Under the pieces are notes generated by a model. That model was given only the letters and a program-made list of their open reading frames with translations, did no database searches and had not been told where the DNA came from. A DNA stretch of 5,810 nucleotides, taken from assembly GCA_026396375.1 (NCBI GenBank), contig JAPLWW010000100.1:1-5810 (forward strand). Reading direction: 5' to 3'. The position numbers and the translations under genes were made by a program. Below are positions 1-5,556 of the stretch, in pieces (within the stretch, counting starts at the first letter, position 1; every line of letters begins with the position of its first letter). This DNA is from Microcaldota archaeon. GTDB lineage: Archaea; Micrarchaeota; Micrarchaeia; Anstonellales; J096.

Positions 1-1051
1 GACATGCATAGGAGGTCAGTGGGGAGAATGCTCCGATGCAGTCTATCCTTCGGAAGAAACCTGCAACGGGCTGGATGACAACTGCGATGGAACACCCGAT
101 GAAGGGTTGGGAACATCAACATGCGGAACAGGGATCTGCCTGCACACGGTAAGCAACTGCGAAAACGGGCAAACCCAGGAATGCAACCCAATGCAGGGAT
201 CCAGGGAAGAAACCTGCAACGGATTGGATGACAACTGCAACGGGCAGGTTGACGAGGAAGATATATGCAGACACGAAAGGAATGAACCGTCAATTGTTCC
301 TGAAACGTTGTTGCCCCTCAATATCCTTATTGATTCAATAAGCTGCCAAAGCGACGGGACTGGTGATGTGACAATAGAAGCCAGGGATTACCGGAACAGG
401 CCTTTGCCAGGGGTCCTGATTTCAATGGATGGAAGATCAAGGACAACAGGAAGAGACGGAACGGTGTTTTTCAATGGCCTTGAAAAAGGAGAATATGCAT
501 TGTCCGCTTCAAAGGCTGGCTATGAAAACGTGACTGCTGATTTCGCGGTTTCCTGCCAGAAGAAGGAGTCTCCAAAGCTGCCGCCTGCCCAGCCTCCTGC
601 AGAGGAGATAAAGACGCTGAAGATAATCCTCCAGGAGACAGACTACAACAATGACGGAACCGCAAACGTAAGGCTGCTGGTCAGGGACTACAGCAACAAT
701 TCAATATCAGATGCAGCAGTCAATGTTTCAGGAATCGATATCCTTTATTTCACAGGAAAGGAAGGAACAGTGACAATCAGCAATGTGAAGAACGGCACAT
801 ACATCGCAACCGCGTCAAAGAAGGGATATTCCCAAGATAAGACGGATTTCACAATAAAATTCGAGATAAAGAAAGAGCCTGCGCAGCAGCCAAGCCAGCC
901 TCCTGTTTCAGAGGAGGGGAAGCTAGTGTATTCGGTGCAGTATTGCCCAATACTGATAATACTGGCAATCCTTGTGATCCTCTTCATACTTTGGAAAAGG
1001 AGGAAGAAAAAGCAGCAGGTTGACGAGGCCCAGCTGAAGGAGCAGAAATAA
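1..1051 (+). CDS. Cell-surface protein with MopE-like Cys repeats, two beta-sandwich-like domains and C-terminal membrane anchor (5' end outside window)
   Basis: The reading frame is open from base 2, so this is the C-terminal 349 residues of a longer protein. Residues 2-89 hold two copies of a 51-residue Cys-rich unit with the core ETCNGLDDNC (residues 19-28 and 70-79). This is the MopE-type 'putative metal-binding motif' common in secreted proteins of myxobacteria and some archaea. Residues about 106-185 and 206-289 are two related domains (shared RDY, TG..GT and GY positions, 100-residue offset) resembling carboxypeptidase-regulatory-like or Ig-like folds. Pro-rich linkers lie at about 190-202 and 292-305. 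A hydrophobic segment at 314-331 followed by a basic stretch (WKRRKKK) gives a C-terminal anchor, placing the domains outside the cell. NxS/T sequons occur at 176, 232, 241 and 264. Metal or calcium binding is inferred from the family only; adhesion or surface display is a guess. The stop codon is TAA, and the next gene converges 51 bp away. Confidence 0.85.
   Translation, partial: TCIGGQWGECSDAVYPSEETCNGLDDNCDGTPDEGLGTSTCGTGICLHTVSNCENGQTQECNPMQGSREETCNGLDDNCNGQVDEEDICRHERNEPSIVPETLLPLNILIDSISCQSDGTGDVTIEARDYRNRPLPGVLISMDGRSRTTGRDGTVFFNGLEKGEYALSASKAGYENVTADFAVSCQKKESPKLPPAQPPAEEIKTLKIILQETDYNNDGTANVRLLVRDYSNNSISDAAVNVSGIDILYFTGKEGTVTISNVKNGTYIATASKKGYSQDKTDFTIKFEIKKEPAQQPSQPPVSEEGKLVYSVQYCPILIILAILVILFILWKRRKKKQQVDEAQLKEQK
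5..268 (+). repeat. Tandem 153-bp repeat encoding MopE-like Cys-rich units
   Basis: Two copies, offset by exactly 153 bp (51 codons), start at 5 and 158. Copy 1 has Cys at residues 2, 10, 21 and 28; copy 2 has Cys at 53, 61, 72 and 79, so the spacing is identical. A 17-base identical stretch starts at 53 and at 206, and the bases just after it differ mainly at third positions. Further copies probably lie upstream of the window. Three extra Cys (41, 46, 89) fall outside the strictly conserved spacing. Confidence 0.8.
317..868 (+). repeat. Diverged duplicated domain in the surface protein
   Basis: Residues about 106-185 and 206-289 align with each other. RDY at 128-130 matches RDY at 228-230, TG at 149-150 matches TG at 251-252, and GY at 173-174 matches GY at 275-276, with a two-residue insertion in the second copy. 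Both end in a strand-like segment after a TADF or KTDF motif. Only the first copy has a Cys pair (115 and 185) at its two ends, which could form a disulfide. DNA identity is low, so this is an old duplication. Confidence 0.65.
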
Positions 1052-1085
1052 TTTCTATATCATGGTCAATCCACATAATTTCTTC

Positions 1086-1102
1086 AAATAAAAAAGGAAA
1101 AA
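1086..1102 (-). terminator. Oligo-T terminator of the GT2 gene
   Basis: Read on the minus strand, the TAG stop at 1105-1103 is followed at once by TTTTT, CC and TTTTTT, then more T-rich sequence. There is no clear stem-loop. Archaeal RNA polymerase terminates at such T tracts, so this is the likely 3' end of the minus-strand transcript. It lies in the 51-bp gap between two convergent genes. No equally strong T tract serves the plus-strand gene ending at 1051. Confidence 0.6.
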
Positions 1103-1807
1103 CTATCCCTTCCTCATCTTCAAATCTATGATTCCGCAGGCCATGCGGAAAGTGTCCCCTATAAGGTTGAATTTTGAGTCTATTCCCTCGTTCCATTCAA
1201 TGGGTATCTCCACTATCTTGAGGCCTTTGCGCTGGGCCAGCACAAGCAATTCCGTGTCCCAGAAAAATTGCCTGTTCTCGACCTCATTGGCCAATGGGAG
1301 GATGGCGTCCTTCCTGAATGCCTTGAATCCGCATTGATGATCCTTTAGCTTTGAATTGAGGATGTTCCTCACGAGCCAGTTGAAGCCTATGCTTGCAATG
1401 TTCCTTATCGCGGTCCTCTTTACCTTTGATCCTTGGACATAGCGCGATCCTATGACTATCGCGGCCCCGTTCCTGATCTGCTTTATCAGCTCCTCTATCT
1501 GCTCAGGCTTTGAGGCAAGGTCCGCGTCCATGAAAATCACGATGTTTCCCCTAGCTTCCATGAGGGAATTCTTTATCGCCTTCCCCTTCCCGAGCCTCTC
1601 CCTGTTCTGGAATATCCTTATCCTTTCGGATTCAAGGGACTTCATTATCTCGAATGTCCTGTCAGTGCTTCCGTCCTCGCTTATTATTATCTCAAAATCC
1701 ATCTTGAGCCCAAGCATGATCTTCTCTATCCTTCTTATGCTCTGCTCCAGCACCTTTTCCTCATTGTGCACCGGGAGGATCACTGATATCTTGTCAGATG
1801 CCATCAT
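1103..1807 (-). CDS. GT2 glycosyltransferase, DPM1/ALG5-like polyprenyl-phosphate sugar synthase
   Basis: A 234-residue GT-A fold enzyme of family GT2. Seen, counting from ATGATG at 1807: N-terminal strand ISVILPVHNEE (7-17), nucleotide-binding EDGSTD (44-49), metal-binding DAD (94-96) followed by a KP pair, GSR at 120-122, the CGFKAF motif (159-164), and WDTE at 183-186 followed by GLKIVEIPIEW. The pattern with CGFKAF and WDTEL is typical of enzymes that move a hexose from a nucleotide sugar to dolichyl or other polyprenyl phosphate, and of archaeal Agl-type relatives. It lacks C-terminal membrane segments, so it is probably a peripheral enzyme at the cytoplasmic face. An ATG in the same frame at 1825 would overlap the TATA-like box; the tandem ATGs at 1807 and 1804 fit a leaderless mRNA better. 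The donor sugar cannot be read from the sequence. Confidence 0.88.
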   Translation of the reverse strand: MMASDKISVILPVHNEEKVLEQSIRRIEKIMLGLKMDFEIIISEDGSTDRTFEIMKSLESERIRIFQNRERLGKGKAIKNSLMEARGNIVIFMDADLASKPEQIEELIKQIRNGAAIVIGSRYVQGSKVKRTAIRNIASIGFNWLVRNILNSKLKDHQCGFKAFRKDAILPLANEVENRQFFWDTELLVLAQRKGLKIVEIPIEWNEGIDSKFNLIGDTFRMACGIIDLKMRKG

Positions 1808-1826
1808 GGATATGTTCCATCCCATA

Positions 1827-1834
1827 TTTTAAAA
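1827..1834. promoter_or_regulatory. Palindromic TATA-like box shared by two divergent genes
   Basis: TTTTAAAA is a perfect palindrome centred at 1830.5, in the 47-bp gap between divergent ATGATG starts. The first ATG is 24.5 bp away on the plus strand (1855) and 23.5 bp away on the minus strand (1807); the second ATGs are 27.5 and 26.5 bp away. These are the distances expected from an archaeal TATA box to the transcription start, so both mRNAs would be nearly or wholly leaderless. A TGGAA pentamer lies about 8 bp downstream of the box on both strands (1843-1847 on +, 1819-1815 on -). Confidence 0.6.
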
Positions 1835-1854
1835 GTTATCGCTGGAATAGGAGT

Positions 1855-2943
1855 ATGATGAGAATAGCCTTTTTCAACTGGAGAGACATCAGGCACCCTT
1901 ATGCCGGCGGAGCCGAGGTTTACGTCCATCAGGTGATGAAAAGATTTGCTGAAAAAGGCCACAGGGTAACCCTTTTTTCCTCCGCCTTTCCCGGGTGCAA
2001 AACCAAGGAAACCATTGACAATATTGAGCACATCCGCTATGGCGGAAAATTCTCGATCTATCTCAAATCCTATTTCTGCTACAAAAAAAGCATTGAAGGG
2101 AGCTATGACATCATAGTTGAGAGCATAAACGGGATGCCGTTCCTGACTCCCCTGTTCGCAAAGGAAAAAACAATCGCATTTGTGCATCAACTGACAAGGG
2201 AAAACTGGTATTCCGCATTGCCTTTTCCTATAGCTTTCATGGGATACCATCTGGAGGACCTTCTGCTGGGCCCTTATAAAAAATGCCATGCGATAGGGTC
2301 CTCGGATTCAACCAGGCTTGACCTTGAGAGGATCGGATTTTCAAAAGTCCATTCGATAAATCCCGGAAATGACATGAAAAGGGCTTCAGTTGAAAAGGAA
2401 AACAATCCGACAATAATATACCTGGGAAGGCTGATAAAGTCCAAAAACATAAACCATGCCATAATCGCATTCAAAAAGATAAAAGAAAGGTTTGGAAATG
2501 CAAAGCTCTGGATAGTCGGCTCAGGCCCTGAAGAGAACAGCCTGAGGAGCCTTTCAAGGCATTTGGGGCTTGAAAACGATATAATATTCTTTGGCCATGT
2601 CAATGAAGACAAGAAGGCGGAGCTCCTTTCAAGATCCCATCTTATGCTTTTTCCGGGAACGCGGGAAGGCTGGGGGATAACTGTAATTGAGGCCAGCGCA
2701 TGCGGAACCCCTGTCATTGGATATGACGTTCCAGGATTGAGGGACAGCATAAGGCCAGGGACAAACGGAGCCTTGGTCAAATACGGGGACTTCAATGCCA
2801 TGGCAGGCTCTGCAATCTCCCTGCTGTCAAATAAAGACTCTCTTAGGAAACTTTCCGAAAGCTCAGTCAAGCACTCCGCGCAGTTTACATGGGACAGGAC
2901 GGCCGAAAGCTTCCTTTCCGTAATAGAGGAGGCGGTGAAATGA
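1855..2943 (+). CDS. GT4 family glycosyltransferase
   Basis: A 362-residue GT-B fold enzyme, normal length for family GT4. The N-terminal domain opens with RIAFFNW and a Gly-rich loop, AGGAE (17-21), followed by VYVHQ, as in many GT4 enzymes. The C-terminal nucleotide-sugar domain starts near YLGRLIKSKN (189-198) and carries the EX7E motif with Glu271 and Glu279 inside EGWGITVIEASACGTPV, followed by the usual G-x-D-V-P-G-L-R-D segment. No membrane segments are seen, so it probably acts at the inner face of the membrane on a glycan under construction. The start is at the tandem ATGs 1855/1858; an upstream in-frame ATG at 1798 would run into the divergent gene and across the promoter. A GGAG at 1850-1853 could serve as a ribosome site for the ATG at 1858. 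First gene of the operon; the next gene overlaps its stop by 4 bases. Confidence 0.9.
   Translation: MMRIAFFNWRDIRHPYAGGAEVYVHQVMKRFAEKGHRVTLFSSAFPGCKTKETIDNIEHIRYGGKFSIYLKSYFCYKKSIEGSYDIIVESINGMPFLTPLFAKEKTIAFVHQLTRENWYSALPFPIAFMGYHLEDLLLGPYKKCHAIGSSDSTRLDLERIGFSKVHSINPGNDMKRASVEKENNPTIIYLGRLIKSKNINHAIIAFKKIKERFGNAKLWIVGSGPEENSLRSLSRHLGLENDIIFFGHVNEDKKAELLSRSHLMLFPGTREGWGITVIEASACGTPVIGYDVPGLRDSIRPGTNGALVKYGDFNAMAGSAISLLSNKDSLRKLSESSVKHSAQFTWDRTAESFLSVIEEAVK
2928..2932 (+). promoter_or_regulatory. Ribosome binding site for the second glycosyltransferase
   Basis: GGAGG lies 7 bases before the ATG at 2940, inside the last codons of the upstream gene. A second SD-like GGTGA follows at 2934-2938. 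This strong site decides the start at 2940 over the upstream in-frame ATG at 2889, and it shows that genes inside the operon use Shine-Dalgarno initiation although the first gene may be leaderless. Confidence 0.65.
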
Positions 2944-3776
2944 ATAGTCCATTAATAAGCATAGTCATCCCCACGAAAAATTCCGGGATCAACCTCGGCA
3001 ATTGCCTCGAATCAATAAAAAAGCAGGGCTACGGGAACTGCGAAGTGATAATTGTGGATGGGTTCAGCACTGACAATACAAGAGAAGTCGCGGAAAGCTT
3101 CGGAGCCGAATATTTTGCATCTTCCGAAGGTCTTGCTGGCGCAAGGAACCTTGGATTCTCAAAGGCAAATGGCTCAATATTCGTTTCCATAGACTCAGAC
3201 ATGATCCTTTCGCCCAATGTCCTTGGCGAAATTGCCTCCTCAATAGGAAAATACGATGCTCTCATAATCCCGGAGGTGGGCATTGGCAGCGATTTCATCT
3301 CAAGATGCAAGGACCTTGAGAAAAGGTGCTATCTCAACGATGAAGTCGCTGAGTCCGTAAGGGCATTCAGAAGGGAATCCTTTGATGCGGTCGGAGGCTA
3401 TGATCCAAACCTGTTTTTCGGGGAGGACGCGGATTTCAATTCAAGGATAAAGGCCCGCTTCAGCGTTGGGAGGATAAGCGCCAGGATCATGCATGACGCC
3501 AGGCATACCTCCCTTTCCAAGGACCTCAAAAAGGCATACATCTATGGCCATACCCTCAGATCCTATCTGGCAAAGAAGAGCGTTCAGTCCAGCAAATGGA
3601 TGGCCCCAGGCAACATTTTCTTCATCAAGCATTTCAGGAAGCTTGCCAGGGAACCTGTTGAAGGGTTGGGAATATCCATGATAAGATTCGCAGAGTATTC
3701 CGCCGGCCTTTTGGGGTATCTTTCCTCCTATGTTTTTCCTGAGAAGGCAGGCATGAAAAAGGATGGTGGAAAATGA
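2940..3776 (+). CDS. GT2 family glycosyltransferase
   Basis: A 278-residue GT2 enzyme with a GT-A fold. Seen: ISIVIPTKNSG near the N-terminus (7-16), VDGFSTDNT (39-47) for nucleotide binding, DSD at 85-87 as the metal-binding DxD, GGYDP (152-156), GEDADF (161-166) with the likely catalytic-loop acidic residue, and a His-Asp-x-Arg-His-Thr stretch starting at His185. The last 45 residues are moderately hydrophobic and amphipathic (EGLGISMIRFAEYSAGLLGYL) and could touch the membrane, but a clear transmembrane helix is not certain. The ATG overlaps the TGA of the GT4 gene (ATGA, 2940-2943), and its own stop overlaps the next ATG, so all three are likely translated in a coupled way. The donor and acceptor are unknown; the neighbours suggest assembly of a surface or lipid-linked glycan. 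Confidence 0.88.
   Translation: MNSPLISIVIPTKNSGINLGNCLESIKKQGYGNCEVIIVDGFSTDNTREVAESFGAEYFASSEGLAGARNLGFSKANGSIFVSIDSDMILSPNVLGEIASSIGKYDALIIPEVGIGSDFISRCKDLEKRCYLNDEVAESVRAFRRESFDAVGGYDPNLFFGEDADFNSRIKARFSVGRISARIMHDARHTSLSKDLKKAYIYGHTLRSYLAKKSVQSSKWMAPGNIFFIKHFRKLAREPVEGLGISMIRFAEYSAGLLGYLSSYVFPEKAGMKKDGGK
3765..3769 (+). promoter_or_regulatory. Weak ribosome binding site for the membrane protein
   Basis: GGTGG ends 3 bases before the ATG at 3773, inside the end of the upstream gene. The match to the archaeal anti-SD is partial and the spacing short, so translation probably depends on coupling through the ATGA overlap at 3773-3776. Confidence 0.4.
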
Positions 3777-4489
3777 CCGGAAAAAAAGATATCCTTGATT
3801 TGCTGGACAGATTCCATCCCCTTGCCTATATTGCCATTGCAATAATCATAATGGTTCCCCTCCTGCCTTCAGGATATTACCTTGCATTGGACATGCAGTT
3901 CGGCCCCAATAGCTTTTCCGGCAATAGCTTCAAGGATTTCTACGGGCTTGGAGCCAATTCCTATGGAGGCCAGCTTCCCCTGAACATGGCGCTTGCGGCG
4001 GTTTCCGACATCATATCCGTTGAATGGACAGAGAAGATCCTTCTTTTTGCCATCCTGGCAATATGCGGAATAGGCATGCACACGGCCCTTCCGAAAGAGC
4101 TTGGGATTTCCAGGTATTTTGCAGGCCTGCTTTACATGCTCAATCCTTTCGTGTTCCTGAGGTTCTTGGTTGGGCATTGGACACTGTTGCTTTCCTATGC
4201 CTTCTTTCCATTGGCAGTTTTTTCGTTCATTGATTTCCTGAAAAAGCCAAATGACTGGAGCAAGCTTGCCAATGCTGCCCTGATGGCGATGATCGTTGCG
4301 CTAAGCTCTCATGGCGCGGTCCTTCTTGCCCTATTCTGCTCCATTCTGCTAATCATATATATTGCTAAAAACGGATTTGCCTGTGGTATGTTCCGTTTTT
4401 TGCGATATTGGCCCTATCTCTCTTTGGCCTGTCCCATCTTTCCAAAAAGGACAGGGCCCTTGCGGTTTTCCTTGGTTTGGTTTTCTTGA
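3773..4489 (+). CDS. Polytopic membrane protein, GT-C/PTPS-related-like, N-terminal part of a frameshifted gene
   Basis: Codons up to about residue 199 are the authentic N-terminal part; residues after that to the TGA at 4487-4489 look like out-of-frame sequence (RYWPYLSLACPIFPKRTGP) and the real protein continues in the frame of the next entry. Seen: a first hydrophobic helix (17-37), then GYYLALDMQFGP with Asp40 in the first outer loop, a position where GT-C glycosyltransferases often keep an acidic residue. Further helices lie at about 88-106, 115-133, 137-156 and 166-198, and a LNPFVFLRFLVGHW segment at 123-136. It resembles archaeal polytopic proteins annotated as '6-pyruvoyl-tetrahydropterin synthase-related' or YfhO-like, thought to be GT-C-type enzymes using lipid-linked sugars. 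Its start overlaps the GT2 stop by 4 bases. Function is inferred from resemblance and context; the family name is only moderately sure. Confidence 0.7.
   Translation: MTGKKDILDLLDRFHPLAYIAIAIIIMVPLLPSGYYLALDMQFGPNSFSGNSFKDFYGLGANSYGGQLPLNMALAAVSDIISVEWTEKILLFAILAICGIGMHTALPKELGISRYFAGLLYMLNPFVFLRFLVGHWTLLLSYAFFPLAVFSFIDFLKKPNDWSKLANAALMAMIVALSSHGAVLLALFCSILLIIYIAKNGFACGMFRFLRYWPYLSLACPIFPKRTGPLRFSLVWFS
4367..4401 (+). other. Site of apparent -1 frameshift in the membrane protein gene
   Basis: The frame used upstream and the frame used downstream must be joined here. The downstream frame has a stop (TAA, 4366-4368), which sets the left limit. Two homopolymers are candidates: A5 at 4367-4371 and T6 at 4396-4401. 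One added base in either restores a continuous frame, giving joins such as IAK-KRICLWYVPFFAIL or CGMFR-FFAILALSLFG, both natural for a membrane helix. An indel error or real mutation is more likely than programmed slippage. Confidence 0.7.
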
Positions 4490-5502
4490 TATCATTCCTC
4501 CTTGCCGCAGGGATAAACGGGCCATTTGCCCCGCTGTTCCTATTGCCTTTCCTTGATTCGATCCTTTCCTTCACGTTCAGGGACACGCAGAAATTCGTGT
4601 GGCTCATAGCTTTCTGCTTTTCAATATTGGGGGCCTATGGGGCATATGCAATTTCAGCATTCATCAGCAATCTCAAGAATTCAGGAACGCTGAAAAATAT
4701 GGCACTGATCATTTTCATGGCCATTGTTTTGTCAGTGCCCATAATCTACAACTACGGGTTTTTCGGGTTCATCGGCCAAGCCGGAACAACCAATTATCCC
4801 GAAGACTGGAAGGAAGCCGAAAGGATAATGTCTTTGGACAATTCCTCTGGCAGCATGCTGGTCCTTCCTTTGCACATGTACATGTACTATCCATGGGTCA
4901 ACAACACCGCAAAGACAATAGGCAATCCCCAGTCCCAGTTCTTCTCAAGGAATGTGATCGGAAGCAAGAACATCGAGACTGCCAATGTATACCAGGACAT
5001 CAATGATCCTGTTGTCAAATCGGTTTCAGATGCCTTTGAAAACAAATCCAATGCCAGCATTGCCCAATCCCTTGCCCAATTGAACATCAGCTATGTGCTT
5101 CTGGTCAAAAACATTGAGGATTCGCCCCATTATCTCGATATCCTCAATGACGCTGAACAAGGATCCGGCCTGGAAAAGGCGCTGGATGGGCCGAACATTG
5201 TCCTTTTCAGGAATATCCTTGCAGGCAATCCAGCTGATGGAAAAGGCATGGCTGGAAACATCAGGTTTTACACCATAGCCTTTCTCCTGATGGCTTCATT
5301 ATCCTTGTTTTTCATCCTTTTTGCAGGATTCAATAAGGGATATATGCCATATTTGCTGGTTATTTCAGCCTTGGCCTTCATTTTGGCCTGTTTTGGGATC
5401 CTGGGGCCGCATCAGCTGGGATTTGCAATAATCCTTGCATTTTTGCTGGCTTTGGCCGCCAAGCTTGGCTATTTAAAGCAAAAGGCCTTCATTAGAGGCT
5501 GA
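4408..5502 (+). CDS. Polytopic membrane protein, GT-C/YfhO-like, C-terminal part of a frameshifted gene
   Basis: This is the C-terminal part of the gene that starts at 3773; the coordinates begin at a TTG that lies inside a membrane helix and has no ribosome site, so it is not a true start. Joined at the A5 run, the whole protein would be about 576 residues. Counting from 4408: helices at about 17-35, 40-55, 63-86 and 97-121; an extracytoplasmic domain at about 122-285 with five NxS/T sequons (145, 165, 212, 215, 226); then three helices near the C-terminus. The segment FTFRDTQKFVWL (55-66) and the LAQLNISYVLLVK stretch (222-234), followed later by VLFRN, recall YfhO-like and PTPS-related membrane proteins, in which a soluble outer domain sits between two blocks of helices. 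The likely role is transfer or processing of a glycan on the outer face, inferred from the neighbouring glycosyltransferases. Confidence 0.7.
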   Translation: MALSLFGLSHLSKKDRALAVFLGLVFLISFLLAAGINGPFAPLFLLPFLDSILSFTFRDTQKFVWLIAFCFSILGAYGAYAISAFISNLKNSGTLKNMALIIFMAIVLSVPIIYNYGFFGFIGQAGTTNYPEDWKEAERIMSLDNSSGSMLVLPLHMYMYYPWVNNTAKTIGNPQSQFFSRNVIGSKNIETANVYQDINDPVVKSVSDAFENKSNASIAQSLAQLNISYVLLVKNIEDSPHYLDILNDAEQGSGLEKALDGPNIVLFRNILAGNPADGKGMAGNIRFYTIAFLLMASLSLFFILFAGFNKGYMPYLLVISALAFILACFGILGPHQLGFAIILAFLLALAAKLGYLKQKAFIRG

Positions 5503-5513
5503 AAAAACAAATC

Positions 5514-5521
5514 TTTTTAAA
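5514..5521 (+). promoter_or_regulatory. TATA-like box of the last gene
   Basis: TTTTTAAA is centred at 5517.5. A transcription start about 26-27 bases downstream would fall at 5543-5545, just at an in-frame GTG (5545) and 12-14 bases before the ATG at 5557. A second AT-rich stretch (ATAATTTAATA, 5533-5543) is too close to the ATG to act as its TATA box. Confidence 0.45.
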
Positions 5522-5530
5522 CTGTCTTTT
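5514..5530 (+). terminator. Oligo-T terminator of the glycosyltransferase operon
   Basis: TTTTT at 5514-5518 and TTTT at 5527-5530 lie 12-28 bases after the TGA at 5500-5502, with no stem-loop. This matches T-tract termination in archaea. The first tract is also part of the TATA-like box of the next gene, so one element may serve two purposes. Confidence 0.45.
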
Positions 5531-5556
5531 GCATAATTTAATACGTGTTGTCCACT

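Noticed and set aside
1452..1832. A 126-codon plus-strand open frame antisense to the DPM1-like gene
   Set aside because: It mirrors the minus-strand gene, whose motifs are clear; the Ser/Ile-rich hydrophobic translation is a typical antisense artefact.
1798..1854. Longer start for the GT4 protein at ATG 1798
   Set aside because: It would add 19 residues unlike GT4 N-termini, cross the TATA-like box and overlap the divergent gene.
1804..2289. A 161-codon minus-strand open frame covering the divergent promoter and the start of the GT4 gene
   Set aside because: It overlaps the GT4 coding sequence and the TATA-like box, and its translation looks like out-of-frame sequence.
2274..2870. A 198-codon open frame on the minus strand inside the GT4 gene
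   Set aside because: It is fully antisense to a gene with clear GT4 motifs, shows no recognisable domain, and has no promoter or ribosome site of its own.
2889..2939. Longer start for the second GT2 protein at ATG 2889
   Set aside because: ATG 2940 has a strong GGAGG, forms the ATGA overlap and begins just before the conserved ISIVIPTKN strand.
4364..4372. Programmed -1 frameshifting at GCT AAA AAC
   Set aside because: The heptamer T-AAA-AAC does not meet the X-XXY-YYZ rule, and slippage of the P-site tRNA onto TAA would pair poorly. I saw no obvious downstream stimulatory stem, though this was not computed.
4408..4410. TTG 4408 as the start of an independent gene
   Set aside because: It lies inside a membrane helix, has no ribosome site, and the frame is natural coding sequence upstream of it to about 4369.
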